Below are positions 27,154-36,581 of a DNA stretch of 56,848 nucleotides, one piece after another (positions within the stretch are counted from its first letter, which is position 1; each line of letters begins with the position of its first letter). Both the position numbers and the translations under genes were made by a program. The notes beneath the pieces are model-generated. The model was not told where the DNA came from, ran no database searches, and worked only from the letters and a program-made list of their open reading frames with translations. The stretch is from Janthinobacterium sp. ROICE36 (GTDB taxonomy: Bacteria; Pseudomonadota; Gammaproteobacteria; Burkholderiales; Burkholderiaceae_D), in the NCBI RefSeq assembly GCF_002869965.1, contig NZ_PEBS01000036.1, positions 1-56,848 of the forward strand, read 5' to 3'.

Positions 27154-29808
27154 TTATTTGATGATGTACTTGAACTGTCCCTGCTTGCTGGCGCTGACGC
27201 GTATCGAGGTGATCGGCTCGCCTTCTGCCATGCGCGCCAGCACCGCTTCGGCGATCGCCGGCAGCAGGCTGCCGTTGAGGATCTGCTCGACATTGCGCGC
27301 ACCCGAGTCGACCTCGGTGCAGCGCGCCAGCACCGCCTCGACCAGGCCCGCATCATGGCTGAACTGCGCCTGGTGGTTGCGCGCGATGCGCGCGCCGATG
27401 CGCGCCAGTTTCAGGACGATGATCTCGGCCAGCACCGCATCGTTCAGCGGATAGAACGGCAGCACCTTCAGGCGCCCCAGCAAGGCGGGCTTGAAATGCG
27501 CCACCAGTTGCGGGCGCACCAGCTCTTCCAGCGCGGCCGGCGTGGGCAAATCCTGCGCTGCCCGGTTCAGGCAGGCGGCCATCATGGCGCCGGAACCCAG
27601 GTTCGAGGTGGCGATGATGATGGTGTTGCGAAAATCGACTTCGCGCCCTTCCGCGTCATCGAGCACGCCCTTGTCGAAGACCTGGAAGAACAGCTCCAGC
27701 ACGTCGGGATGGGCCTTTTCAGCCTCGTCGAGCAGCACCACGCTGTAGGGCTGGCGCCGCACGGCTTCCGTCAGCACGCCGCCCTCGCCATAACCGACAT
27801 AGCCGGGCGGCGAGCCTTTCAGGCCGGCCACGCTGTGGGCTTCCTGGTATTCGCTCATGTTGATGGTAATGAGCTTGCGCTCGCCGCCATACAGCAGGTC
27901 GGCCAGCGCCAGCGCCGTTTCCGTCTTGCCCGTGCCGGATGGCCCAGTGAACAAAAACACGGCTTGCGGCTTGTTCGGGTCATCCAGGCTGGCGCGCGCC
28001 GTGCGCACGCGCTGCGCCACCGCCGCGATGACGTGGTCCTGGCCCAGCACCCGTTCGCGCAGCGCCCCATCCAGTGTCAGCACCGTGCGAATCTCGTCCT
28101 TGAGCATTTTCCCCAGCGGGATGCCGGTCCAGCCGGCGACGATGCCGGCCACCACCTGCGCATCGACTTCCAGCGGCGCCAGCGGCGTTTCTGCCTGCAG
28201 AGCTGTCAGTTCTTCCTTCAGTGCCAGCAGGCGTGCCGCGCCGACTTCGCCCGGCCGCTCGCCGCGCAGCAGCCCACGCAAGTCGCCAATCTGCGCCACC
28301 AGCGCCTTTTCACGCTCCCAGCGCTGCGCCAGTGCCGCAATCACCGCCTGTCCTTCCTCATGCTCGCGCCGCAGCTGCGCCAGGCGCATGGCACCGGCTT
28401 TATCGGGGGCTTCGCCATCGCTGGCCTCGCGGATCAGGGCGGCGATTTCCGCGCCGATGCGTTCCTGCCGCCGGTTCGCGTTTTCCAGCTGCGCCGGCGT
28501 GGCACACTGGCCCAGCGCCACCTTGGCGCACGCCGTATCGAGCACGCTGATGGCCTTGTCGGGCAACTGGCGCCCGCTGATGTAGCGGTGCGACAGGCGC
28601 ACCGCCTCGACGATGGCGGCGTCGCGCACGCGGATGCCGAAATGGCGCTCCATCAGCGGCGCCATGGCGCGCAGCATGGCGCAGGCAATGTCTTCGCCCG
28701 GTTCTTCCACCTTCACCACCTGGAAGCGCCGTGCCAGCGCCGCATCCTTCTCGAAATATTTTTTGTACTCGCTCCAGGTGGTGGCGGCAATCGTGCGCAG
28801 GGCGCCGCGCGCCAGCGCCGGTTTCAGCAAATTGGCCGCGTCGTTCTGCCCCGCCTGGCCACCGGCGCCGATCATGGTGTGCGCCTCGTCGATGAAGAGA
28901 ATGATGGGGTGCGGGCTTTTCGCCACCTCGTCGATGACATTCTTCAGCCGGCTTTCGAATTCTCCCTTCACGCTGGCGCCGGCCTGCAGCAAGCCCATGT
29001 CGAGCGCGTGGATGTGCGCGCCCTGCAGCACCTCGGGCACGTCGCCGGCGGCGATGCGCAAGGCCAGGCCTTCCACCACGGCCGTCTTGCCCACGCCCGC
29101 CTCGCCGGTGAGAATCGGATTGTTCTGGCGCCGGCGCAGCAGAATGTCGACGGCCTGGCGTATCTCCGCCTCGCGGCCGATCACGGGATCAAGCTTGCCG
29201 TCGCGCGCCAGTTGCGTCAGGTCGGTGGTGAACTGGTCCAGCGCCGGGGTCTTGCTGGCCAGGGCAGTCAGCGGATCGCAAGGTGTTTCGGAAAGCTGCG
29301 GCGCAGCCGCAGTTTCCTCCTCGCCGGAGCCCGCCGTCAGTTTGTCCGGATGATGCTTCAATTGCTCGACGCTGAAACGGGCGAACAGCTTCGAGCCGCG
29401 GTAGGCAAGCTGCGACAGTTCCGGCTCCGTCAACAGCGCCAGCAACAGATGGCGGCTGCGGATGGTGGCCGGCCGGGTGGCATCCACCACCGTGCCCAGT
29501 GAGGCAATCAACCAGGCATGTTCGAACAGCAGCGGCAAGTGGGGCGAAAACACGGGCGTGCGCGCACTGCCTGTCCGGAAGCTGCCGATCTCGCGGCGCA
29601 GGTCGGCCTCCAGCGCCGTCAGGCTGATTTCGCTGCGCCGCGCGATGGTGACGAAATCGCTGCGCTCCTGCTCCAGCAGGGCCAGGAACAGGTGTTCGAT
29701 ATCGACTTCATACTGGCCCAGTCCCACGCAGATGCCGGCGGCGCGGGTGGCCGCCGTGCGCGCAGTGTCGTTCAGTTTGGCGATCAGGGTTTTCAAATTA
29801 TTGCTCAT
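27154..29808 (-). CDS. tssH: Type VI secretion ATPase TssH (ClpV)
   Basis: An 884-residue AAA+ disaggregase that recycles the contracted TssB/TssC sheath. An N-terminal Clp-N domain (about 1-150) is followed by two ATPase modules with Walker A motifs GEAGVGKT (235-242) and GPSGTGKT (622-629), a middle coiled-coil region (about 400-540) and a C-terminal small domain. The ATG overlaps the tssE stop by four bases. In most clusters tssF and tssG stand between tssE and tssH; here they do not. Confidence 0.96.
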   Translation of the reverse strand: MSNNLKTLIAKLNDTARTAATRAAGICVGLGQYEVDIEHLFLALLEQERSDFVTIARRSEISLTALEADLRREIGSFRTGSARTPVFSPHLPLLFEHAWLIASLGTVVDATRPATIRSRHLLLALLTEPELSQLAYRGSKLFARFSVEQLKHHPDKLTAGSGEEETAAAPQLSETPCDPLTALASKTPALDQFTTDLTQLARDGKLDPVIGREAEIRQAVDILLRRRQNNPILTGEAGVGKTAVVEGLALRIAAGDVPEVLQGAHIHALDMGLLQAGASVKGEFESRLKNVIDEVAKSPHPIILFIDEAHTMIGAGGQAGQNDAANLLKPALARGALRTIAATTWSEYKKYFEKDAALARRFQVVKVEEPGEDIACAMLRAMAPLMERHFGIRVRDAAIVEAVRLSHRYISGRQLPDKAISVLDTACAKVALGQCATPAQLENANRRQERIGAEIAALIREASDGEAPDKAGAMRLAQLRREHEEGQAVIAALAQRWEREKALVAQIGDLRGLLRGERPGEVGAARLLALKEELTALQAETPLAPLEVDAQVVAGIVAGWTGIPLGKMLKDEIRTVLTLDGALRERVLGQDHVIAAVAQRVRTARASLDDPNKPQAVFLFTGPSGTGKTETALALADLLYGGERKLITINMSEYQEAHSVAGLKGSPPGYVGYGEGGVLTEAVRRQPYSVVLLDEAEKAHPDVLELFFQVFDKGVLDDAEGREVDFRNTIIIATSNLGSGAMMAACLNRAAQDLPTPAALEELVRPQLVAHFKPALLGRLKVLPFYPLNDAVLAEIIVLKLARIGARIARNHQAQFSHDAGLVEAVLARCTEVDSGARNVEQILNGSLLPAIAEAVLARMAEGEPITSIRVSASKQGQFKYIIK

Positions 29809-30281
29809 GCGGCGGCTCCCTTGCGGTTGATCGAATAGCGCAGCGACGACGGCTGCAGCACGGCGTCGAAATTGACCGTCTCGCCGCCGGATATCACGGC
29901 CAGGGTGCCGCTGATGACGAAGCCCACGCGGTTGATGCTGCCCGCTTCGCGCTCCAGGCGGGCGCGCACATTGCGCAGGCGCGGTTCATGGCGTTCGATG
30001 GCGGCCTTCAGCGCGGCGCAGATGCGGGCGCGGTCATCGCTGCTGGAGAGGCACATGCCGGCGAAATCGATCAGGCCATAGTTGACGATGGACGCCGCGC
30101 ATTCCGGATACGCGTCCAGCGCGCCGGGCGGCAGGGCCACGCGCGTGTTGAGCAGCTCTTCCAGGTCGCGCGCCACCGCATCCTTCAATTGCTCCAGCGA
30201 CAGGCGCACCGCCACGCCGCCCGCTGCCGCACCGCCGTCGCCCATCAGGCGGTCGAACAGGCCAGGTATATAACTGTCCAT
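29805..30281 (-). CDS. tssE: Type VI secretion baseplate protein TssE
   Basis: A 158-residue gp25-like baseplate protein: MDSYIPGLFDRLMGD at the start, LEELLNTRVALPP, SIVNYGLIDFAGM, and the conserved HEPRLRNVRARLE. It links the sheath to the baseplate. ATG 30281 is chosen because TssE proteins begin near the PGLFDRL motif. The gap to the hcp stop (66 bases) is filled by a strong hairpin at 30301-30339. Confidence 0.93.
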   Translation of the reverse strand: MDSYIPGLFDRLMGDGGAAAGGVAVRLSLEQLKDAVARDLEELLNTRVALPPGALDAYPECAASIVNYGLIDFAGMCLSSSDDRARICAALKAAIERHEPRLRNVRARLEREAGSINRVGFVISGTLAVISGGETVNFDAVLQPSSLRYSINRKGAAA

Positions 30282-30300
30282 GCGCTCTCCTGAAAAGTCG

Positions 30301-30339
30301 GCGCGGCGCGCGGGCGAAGGTGGCCGCCGCGCGCCGCGC
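30301..30339 (-). promoter_or_regulatory. GC-rich hairpin between hcp and tssE
   Basis: A perfect 12-bp stem (GCGCGGCGCGCG paired with CGCGCGCCGCGC) closes a 15-base loop containing further pairing, directly after the hcp stop. There is no T-run, so it is more likely an mRNA stabiliser or partial attenuator that lets hcp be expressed above tssE than a terminator. Confidence 0.6.
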
Positions 30340-30347
30340 ACCATGGA

Positions 30348-30839
30348 TCAAGCCACGCGGTTCGCGGCCAGGTCCCAGCCGCCCGAGGTATTGCCGCCGG
30401 CGCCGCCCGTCACTTTTTGCTGCGTGTATTTCCACTTCACTTTCGAGAACTTGAAGCCGACGTGTTCGCCCAGGATGTCGCCTTCTTCCACGTTCGGCGT
30501 GACGGCGCCGATCAGCACATTCTCGATTTCGATTTCAAAGTACTTGACGCGTTCGCCCTGGCCGTCGGCGCGCATGAATTCGAAGCGCGCCTTCGGAATG
30601 GTCTTGCCGGCCGAGCAGGTCTGCAGCAGCACCGGCGAGGCCAGGTCGGCCAGCTTGGAGATGACGATGTCCTTGTGCTCGCAGCGTTCGGTCGTGTGGC
30701 CGCCCCCCGTCGAGGCGGTGGCGGACTTCGGCTGCTCGACGCTCCAGCTGACCGATTTGCACTCGATCCAGTCCTTGTGCTTGTCATCGGTGGACTCGCC
30801 TTTGATGCCGTCTATCTGCAGATATACATCGATTGCCAT
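30348..30839 (-). CDS. hcp: Type VI secretion tube protein Hcp
   Basis: A 163-residue Hcp that forms the hexameric inner tube and carries effectors. MAIDVYLQIDGIKGEST and CKSVSWSVEQPKS are characteristic, as is the C-terminal VGFKFSKVKWKYTQQ. It has a C-terminal GG/GGW-rich extension after the barrel. The gene sits between tssC and tssE, and the intergenic hairpin downstream suits its expected high dosage. Confidence 0.97.
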   Translation of the reverse strand: MAIDVYLQIDGIKGESTDDKHKDWIECKSVSWSVEQPKSATASTGGGHTTERCEHKDIVISKLADLASPVLLQTCSAGKTIPKARFEFMRADGQGERVKYFEIEIENVLIGAVTPNVEEGDILGEHVGFKFSKVKWKYTQQKVTGGAGGNTSGGWDLAANRVA

Positions 30840-30870
30840 GGTGTGCTCCTGTGGTTGAAAGATGGGTGGA

Positions 30871-32361
30871 TCATGCATTGGTCGACTTCGGCAACTCCGC
30901 GACCAGTCGGAGCGAAACGGATAATTCATCGAGCTGGAAGTGCGGCCGCAGGAACGACACGGCGCGGTACACGCCGGGCCGGCCCGGCACTTCATGCACC
31001 TGCACGGAAGCCTCGCGCAGGGGGAACTGCGCCTTCTGTTCCTGGCTGGCGTTATCGTCGAGCAGCACGTACTGCATCAGCCAGCGGTTCAAGAAGTCTT
31101 CCACGTTGGAGGCGGCGGCAAAGCTGCCGATCTTGTCGCGCATCATGGCCTTCATGTAATGGGCGATGCGCGAGACGGCGAAGATGTACTGCAGTTGCGA
31201 CGACAGCACCGCGTTCGCGTTGGCCGCGTCGCTGTTGTACTTGCGGCTTTTCTGCGCCGACTGGGCGCCGAAGAAGGCGGCATACGCCGTGTTCTTGCAG
31301 TGCACCAGCGAGATGAAACCGAGGTCCGACAATTCCTTTTCGCGGCGATCGGTGATCGCCACTTCGGCCGGGCATTTCAGGGCCACGTCGCCCTCGTCGG
31401 TCTTGAAGGTGTGGGTGGGCAAGTCGTCCACCAGGCCGCCGCCCTCCACGCCGCGGATAGCGGCGCACCAGCCGTAATCGGCAAAGGCGCGCGTCAGTTT
31501 GCAGCCGAACGCATACGCGGCGTTGCACCACAGGTATTTGTGATGGTCGCTGCCGTCGACTTCCTCGACAAAGTTGAAGCCTTCGACGGTGGTGCCATCG
31601 ACGGGATTGAAGGGCAGCCGGCCCAGGAAGCGGGGCAAGGTCAGGCCGACATAACGCGCATCCTCGGATTCGCGAAAGGCTTTCCATTTCGCGTACTCGA
31701 TGGTGTCGAACACCTTGGCCAGGTCGCGCGGCTTGCCCAGGTCGCCGTAGCTTTCCAGGCCAAACAGCTCGGGCGCGGCCGAAGCGATGAAGGGCGCATG
31801 CGCGGCGGCGGCAATGTGCGACATCTGCTCGACGAAATACATGTCTTCCGGCTGACGGGAAATGGCGAAGTCGCCCAGCAGCGCGGCGAACGGCGCGCCG
31901 CCGAAGGTGCCGAATTCCTCTTCGTAGACTTTCTTGAACATGCTGCTCTGGTCGAACTCCAGCGCCGCCTGGAAATCCTTCACCAGTTCGCGTTTGGTGG
32001 CGTTGAACATGCGTATCTGCAGGCGCGTGCCCGTATCGGAATTGCCGACCAGGTAGCGCAGCCCCGTCCAGCTTTGCTCAAGCTGCTGGAACGGCGCCGC
32101 GTGCATGATTTCGCTGAGCTGGGCGGAAATCAGGCGGTCGATTTCCGCCACGCGCGCGTCCAGCGTGGCCGACAGGCTGGTCGACATCAGCACCGTGCCG
32201 TCGAGTACCTGCGCCACCAATTCCGAAATGAGATCGCGCGCACGCGCATGTTCGGCGCCGGACTTGGCGACGCGGCTTTGCTCGACGATCTGGTCCAGCA
32301 AGTCGGTCGCCGCCGGCGCACCGGGGGCGGCTACTTCAAGGGCTACTGCCTGGGCGCTCAT
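30871..32361 (-). CDS. tssC: Type VI secretion sheath large subunit TssC
   Basis: A 496-residue large sheath protein (VipB/ImpD family). Diagnostic segments include QLEQSWTGLRYLVGNSDTG, FGALLGDF-like FAALLGDFAISRQPEDM, and the C-terminal YVLLDDNASQEQKAQFPLREASVQVHEVPGRPGVY. It polymerises with TssB into the contractile sheath. It follows tssB with one base between stop and start. Confidence 0.97.
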   Translation of the reverse strand: MSAQAVALEVAAPGAPAATDLLDQIVEQSRVAKSGAEHARARDLISELVAQVLDGTVLMSTSLSATLDARVAEIDRLISAQLSEIMHAAPFQQLEQSWTGLRYLVGNSDTGTRLQIRMFNATKRELVKDFQAALEFDQSSMFKKVYEEEFGTFGGAPFAALLGDFAISRQPEDMYFVEQMSHIAAAAHAPFIASAAPELFGLESYGDLGKPRDLAKVFDTIEYAKWKAFRESEDARYVGLTLPRFLGRLPFNPVDGTTVEGFNFVEEVDGSDHHKYLWCNAAYAFGCKLTRAFADYGWCAAIRGVEGGGLVDDLPTHTFKTDEGDVALKCPAEVAITDRREKELSDLGFISLVHCKNTAYAAFFGAQSAQKSRKYNSDAANANAVLSSQLQYIFAVSRIAHYMKAMMRDKIGSFAAASNVEDFLNRWLMQYVLLDDNASQEQKAQFPLREASVQVHEVPGRPGVYRAVSFLRPHFQLDELSVSLRLVAELPKSTNA

Positions 32362-32362
32362 C

Positions 32363-32872
32363 TCAATCCTCCTGCGCTGGGAACTGCGGTTTCAGGGTGG
32401 CCAGACTGTCGGTGTTGTTCAGCACTTCCGTCAGCAAGTCTTCCAGCTTGTCGTTGCCGGCCAGCTTGTTGCGCAAATCGGCCAGCTTGGTGCGCGCCTC
32501 GAGCAGCTTGCGCAAGGGGTCGACCTGGCGCACCACCGATTCCGGGCGGAAGTCATCCATCGAGCGGAAGTGCAGGTCGACGGCAAACGTGCCGCCCGCC
32601 TCGCTGATGCGGTTCGGCACGGCGAAACGCGCCACCGGCTCCACGCCGGCCAGCACTTCGTCGAAGTTGTCACGGTCGATGGCGACGAACTTGCGGTCCT
32701 TCAGGCGTTTTTTCTCGCTGTCCGGATTGCCGCCAAAATCGCCCAGCACGCCGACCACGAAGGGCAGCTCCTTGTTTTCAATCGCGTTGCCAATCTCGAC
32801 GTCGTAAGTCATTTGCACGCGCGGCGCGCGTATCTTTTGCAGGCGTTTTTGCACGCTGTCGGACTTGGGCAT
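32363..32872 (-). CDS. tssB: Type VI secretion sheath small subunit TssB
   Basis: A 169-residue small sheath protein (VipA/ImpC family): SVQKRLQKIRAPRVQMTYDVEIGNAIENKELPFVVGVLGDF and the PLRKLLEARTKLADLRNKLAGNDKLE segment that interacts with TssC. It follows the TPR lipoprotein gene by 37 bases. Confidence 0.97.
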   Translation of the reverse strand: MPKSDSVQKRLQKIRAPRVQMTYDVEIGNAIENKELPFVVGVLGDFGGNPDSEKKRLKDRKFVAIDRDNFDEVLAGVEPVARFAVPNRISEAGGTFAVDLHFRSMDDFRPESVVRQVDPLRKLLEARTKLADLRNKLAGNDKLEDLLTEVLNNTDSLATLKPQFPAQED

Positions 32873-32909
32873 GTCGCTTCCTTTGCAAAGGGATGGTGGG
32901 GATGCTGGC

Positions 32910-33506
32910 TTATTTCAAGCCGCTGAACGGATCGGCCGCGCTGCCTTGCTGCGCCGCGCCCTTCGCCGCCGGCGTGCCAGAGCCGGATGTGGCAGCGCGC
33001 TTGCCGGCCGCCGGCGGACGCTTGGCCGGCGGCACCAGCACGTCTTCGCCGATGCTCGCGCGCAGCAGCTTGGCCAGGTCCTGCGCTTCCGAGCGCAGCG
33101 AGCCATTCAGATTGTTTTGCCGCGACAGGTCGGCCAGCGCCTTGCCGGACAGGCGCAAGCCGCTGACGGCGACGATGCTGTGGGCGACCTTGTCGTCCGG
33201 GTCACGCTCCAGCGCTTCGAGCGCATGGCCGATGGCGTCGCCGTACTGGCCACGGTCGAACTTCATCTGCGCCATTTGCAGCCACGGCGCCTTGTCGGCC
33301 GGGTAGCTGCTGCCACCACCCTTGAGCAGGGTCATGGCACGTTCGTACTGGCCGGCGCGCGCGGCCGCATCGGCGTCGCTCATCACTTGCGCCAGGGTCG
33401 GCGCGGCAGGTTTCCTGGGCGCCAGCTGCTCTGGCGTGGCGCAGGCGGCCAGCAGCAAGGCGCTGGCGAGGCAGGCAATACGGGGCAACATGGTGGCTGG
33501 CTTCAT
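32910..33506 (-). CDS. T6SS-associated TPR-type lipoprotein
   Basis: A 198-residue lipoprotein. The signal peptide ends in the lipobox LLLAAC (Cys near residue 22). Two TPR-like helical repeats (AARAGQYERAMTLLKGG and MKFDRGQYGDAIGHALEALERDPDDKVA) follow, then a Pro/Ala/Lys-rich tail. It is the first gene of the left T6SS operon, divergent from tssJ. Similar TPR lipoproteins occur in Burkholderia-type T6SS loci and are thought to help anchor the machine to the envelope; the exact role is not established. ATG 33506 has an AAGGAAT ribosome site. Confidence 0.82.
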   Translation of the reverse strand: MKPATMLPRIACLASALLLAACATPEQLAPRKPAAPTLAQVMSDADAAARAGQYERAMTLLKGGGSSYPADKAPWLQMAQMKFDRGQYGDAIGHALEALERDPDDKVAHSIVAVSGLRLSGKALADLSRQNNLNGSLRSEAQDLAKLLRASIGEDVLVPPAKRPPAAGKRAATSGSGTPAAKGAAQQGSAADPFSGLK

Positions 33507-33781
33507 CGGGCATTCCTTCACGTGGAGGACGCTACCGCTGGGAAAGATGGGCGGCGCCTTGGTGGAGGCCATTATTGATCGCCAATTTTTTTGCCAGATT
33601 GAGATTAATCAGCAAAGAAGAAGTTCCACGCTACAGCGGCGTGCGGCGACATGAATCCTGATCTGGCGCAGTAATTGTATTGATCGCAGACGGACTTTGC
33701 GGCAACGCAAGCAGGTCGCCCGTGCATGGGATTAAATGGCAGCAACACTTTTATTTCCCCCTCCCTTTGCAAAGCAAACCC

Positions 33782-34378
33782 ATGCCATCTGACGCCTCTT
33801 TCCGCCTGGCCCGCGCCGCCGCGCTAGTGCTGCTGATGTTGCCGCAAGCGTTGCTGCAGGCCGGCTGTGCGGGCGGCGCCATCGGCACCCTGGCCAACGC
33901 GGCGCTGCAGATGGCCGGCGTGGCCAAGCCGCCGCCCGAACTGCCCGACGCGCAAAAACCGCCGCGCAATGTCAGCATCCGCCTGCACGCGGCGCAACGC
34001 CTCAACACCGATGCAGAAGGCCGGCCGCTGGCGCTGGTGGCGCGCATCTACAAGCTGCGACAGAGCGCCGCCTTCGAGCAGGCTCCATACGATAGCTTCC
34101 TCGACACGCAACGTGAAAAGGCCGCGCTGGGCGCCGACCTGATGGAAGTGAAGGAAGTGCTGCTGGTACCTGGCCAGCGCTACGAAGTGCAGGAGAAAGT
34201 CAGCAAGGAAGCGTATTTCATCGGCGTGGTGGCCCTGTTCCGCGCGCCTGCGGCACAGCGCTGGCGCGCCACCTTTGGCGCCGCCGAGGCGGAACGCGGC
34301 GGCATCACCGTCGGCCTGCATGCGTGTGCGCTGAGCGTCAGCGGCACGTCCACGCTGTCGGCTCCGCGCTGCCAGTAG
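33782..34378 (+). CDS. tssJ: Type VI secretion outer-membrane lipoprotein TssJ
   Basis: A 198-residue lipoprotein with a signal ending LLQAGC (Cys near residue 29). The C-terminal TssJ/SciN beta-sandwich shows NVSIRLHAAQRLNTDAEGRPLALVARIYKLR and GVVALFRAPAAQRWRA. It anchors the TssM-TssL complex to the outer membrane. It starts the rightward operon tssJ-tssK-tssL. ATG 33782 is taken because the signal peptide begins right after it. Confidence 0.92.
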   Translation: MPSDASFRLARAAALVLLMLPQALLQAGCAGGAIGTLANAALQMAGVAKPPPELPDAQKPPRNVSIRLHAAQRLNTDAEGRPLALVARIYKLRQSAAFEQAPYDSFLDTQREKAALGADLMEVKEVLLVPGQRYEVQEKVSKEAYFIGVVALFRAPAAQRWRATFGAAEAERGGITVGLHACALSVSGTSTLSAPRCQ

Positions 34379-34428
34379 CGCAAGTGAATGATGTACACCC
34401 GCACGCCACACATTCAAGGAGAAACGAG

Positions 34429-35799
34429 ATGGGCATGGCAGCGAAAGTCTTGTGGGGAGAAGGCCTGTTCCTGCGGCCGCAGCATTTCCAGCGCCAGGAT
34501 CAATATCACGAAGCGCGCCTGCATCACACGGCCAGCGCGCTGCATCCCTATCTGTGGGGCGTGGCACAGATGCAATGGGACCTGGCGGCGCTAAAGACGG
34601 GCACCCTGCGCCTGCAGGCCCTGTCGGCGATCTTCCGCGACGGCGAAGTGTTCGAGGCGCTGGGCGACGGAGCACCGGGCAGCGACACCCTGCCCCCACC
34701 GGTGGACCTGGAAGCGCTGCCGCCGGCGGTGCAGGAAGTGAGCTATTACGCGGCCCTGCCCATCCTCAACCGCGAAGGCATGAATTACACGGCGCAAGCG
34801 TCAACGGCAGGTACGCCTGCAGCCACGCGCTTTGCGCACGCCATGCGCGCCACGCCCGACCTGTTTACGGAATCCGCCGTGGCCGACGTGGCCTACCTGA
34901 AAAAAACCGTGCGCCTGATTCCCGACAGCGAGGCGCGCGGCTCCTATGACTGCCTGCCGCTGATCGCCCTGCGGCGCACGGTGTCGGGCGGCTTCGAGCC
35001 CGTGCCCTCGTTCATGGCGCCCAGCCTGGCGATCGCCGGCGCGCCGCGCCTGCAAGGCGTGCTGGAACACCTGCTCGACGCGCTGCAGGCGAAAGTGAGC
35101 GCGCTGCACGGCCACCACCGGAAGCCGAGCCGCAACGTGATCGAATTCCGCTCGGGCGACGTGTCCTCGTTCTGGCTGCTGCACACGGTCAGCACGGCCG
35201 CCGCCGCGCTAATGCACTATGTGCGCCATCCGGCCCTGCATCCGGAGCGCCTGTACGAGGCGCTGCTGGGCCTGGCGGGCGGCCTGCTCAGCTACTCCAA
35301 ACATTACACCCTGGCCAGCCTGCCCGCCTACGACCACGCGCAGCCGGGCATCTGCTTCGATGCCATCGATGCCATCATCCGCGAACTGCTCGACACCGTC
35401 ATCTCGTCGAAGTATTTTTCCATCGCCCTGCTCGAGGACAAGCCGTCGTACTATCTGGGCAAGCTCGATTCGGGCAAGATCGACCAGCACACCACCTTGT
35501 ACCTGGCGATTCGCGCCGCCATGCCCGCCATCGAACTGGTGGACGTGGTGCCGTTGCGGGTAAAAGTGGGCGCGCCCGACGACGTGGAAAAATGCGTGCT
35601 GACGGCCATGCCCGGCCTGAAGCTGTCGCACGCGCCGCAAGTGCCGGCGGCCATTCCCGTGCGGCCCGACACCTATTATTTTGCGATTGAAAACCGCGGC
35701 CTGCTGTATGAGCAGATGCTCAAGGCGCAGTCGATTTCCGTGTACGTGCCAGCCGGCATACGCGACCTGCAGCTGGAACTGATCGCGGTGACGGCATGA
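34429..35799 (+). CDS. tssK: Type VI secretion baseplate-membrane adaptor TssK
   Basis: A 456-residue TssK/VasE protein beginning AAKVLWGEGLFLRPQHFQRQDQYHEARL, the family's hallmark start. It connects the baseplate to the TssJLM complex. AAGGAGAAACGAG precedes the ATG at 34429. Its stop overlaps tssL by four bases. Confidence 0.96.
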   Translation: MGMAAKVLWGEGLFLRPQHFQRQDQYHEARLHHTASALHPYLWGVAQMQWDLAALKTGTLRLQALSAIFRDGEVFEALGDGAPGSDTLPPPVDLEALPPAVQEVSYYAALPILNREGMNYTAQASTAGTPAATRFAHAMRATPDLFTESAVADVAYLKKTVRLIPDSEARGSYDCLPLIALRRTVSGGFEPVPSFMAPSLAIAGAPRLQGVLEHLLDALQAKVSALHGHHRKPSRNVIEFRSGDVSSFWLLHTVSTAAAALMHYVRHPALHPERLYEALLGLAGGLLSYSKHYTLASLPAYDHAQPGICFDAIDAIIRELLDTVISSKYFSIALLEDKPSYYLGKLDSGKIDQHTTLYLAIRAAMPAIELVDVVPLRVKVGAPDDVEKCVLTAMPGLKLSHAPQVPAAIPVRPDTYYFAIENRGLLYEQMLKAQSISVYVPAGIRDLQLELIAVTA

Positions 35800-36581
35800 G
35801 CCAGCTCATCGAACGGCGCGCGGTGCCCTCCCTGCTGGGATCACGCGGTACCGCCCCGGCAGGCAATAGCCGGCATGCCGGCAGCGCCCTGCTGGACCTG
35901 ATGCACGAAGGCTTTTACATGCTGTTCATGCTGAAGCACGGTTCGGCGCCCGGCGACGAGCAAAGCTTCATGGACCGCATCACGGCCTTTCTCGACGACT
36001 TCGAACGGGAAGCGAAAAAGATCCGCGCCGATGGCGACGGTATCGAGGCGGCCAAGTATGCGTTTTGCGCGGCAGTCGATGAAATCATCCTGGCGTCGCC
36101 TTTCTCCCTGCGCAAGCAGTGGGAGCGGCGCCCGCTGCAGTTGCTGATCTTTGGCGACCAGCTGGCCGGCGAACACTTTTTCGACCGCCTCGACGCCCTG
36201 CGCGGCAAGGGCGCCATGCGTGTGCAGGCGCTGCAAGTCTTCCACATGTGTTTGTTGCTGGGATTCCAGGGCAAGTATGCGATCGACGGCGGCGAAAAAC
36301 TCAGTTACCTGACGGCGCGCCTGGGCGACGAGATCGCCCACATCAAGGGCAAGAGCCGTGGCTTCGCGCCGCGCGCGGAACGCCCCGACCAGGTGGTCAA
36401 CAAACGCGGCAGCGACGTGCCGCTATGGGCGCTGTCGAGCTTTTTCGCCCTGCTGGCCATCTGCGCCTACCTGGGCTTGAAAACGCATCTGACGCGCGGC
36501 ACGCAAACGACGCTGGCCGCGTATGCGGACCTGGTCAAGCTGGCGCCACGCCCGGCGCACCTGAGCATCACCTTGCCATGA
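35796..36581 (+). CDS. tssL: Type VI secretion inner-membrane protein TssL (IcmH/DotU)
   Basis: A 261-residue DotU-family protein with a cytoplasmic domain (ALLDLMHEGFYMLFMLKHGSAPG, AKYAFCAAVDEIILASPF) and one C-terminal transmembrane helix at about 208-228. It has no fused peptidoglycan-binding domain; a separate OmpA-like gene converges on it, the two stop codons abutting as TGATCA at 36579-36584. Confidence 0.95.
   Translation: MSQLIERRAVPSLLGSRGTAPAGNSRHAGSALLDLMHEGFYMLFMLKHGSAPGDEQSFMDRITAFLDDFEREAKKIRADGDGIEAAKYAFCAAVDEIILASPFSLRKQWERRPLQLLIFGDQLAGEHFFDRLDALRGKGAMRVQALQVFHMCLLLGFQGKYAIDGGEKLSYLTARLGDEIAHIKGKSRGFAPRAERPDQVVNKRGSDVPLWALSSFFALLAICAYLGLKTHLTRGTQTTLAAYADLVKLAPRPAHLSITLP

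Noticed and set aside
26869..29502. Very long open frame (over 870 codons) on the plus strand opposite tssH and tssA
   Set aside because: High-GC codon bias leaves the antisense frame open; its product has no domain sense (His/Arg/Gln-rich) while the opposite strand encodes clear TssH and TssA.
33664..33679. Sigma-54-like TGGCGCA-N4-TTGTA between the divergent T6SS operons
   Set aside because: The essential GC at -12 is GT here, and no sigma-54 activator gene is in the locus.
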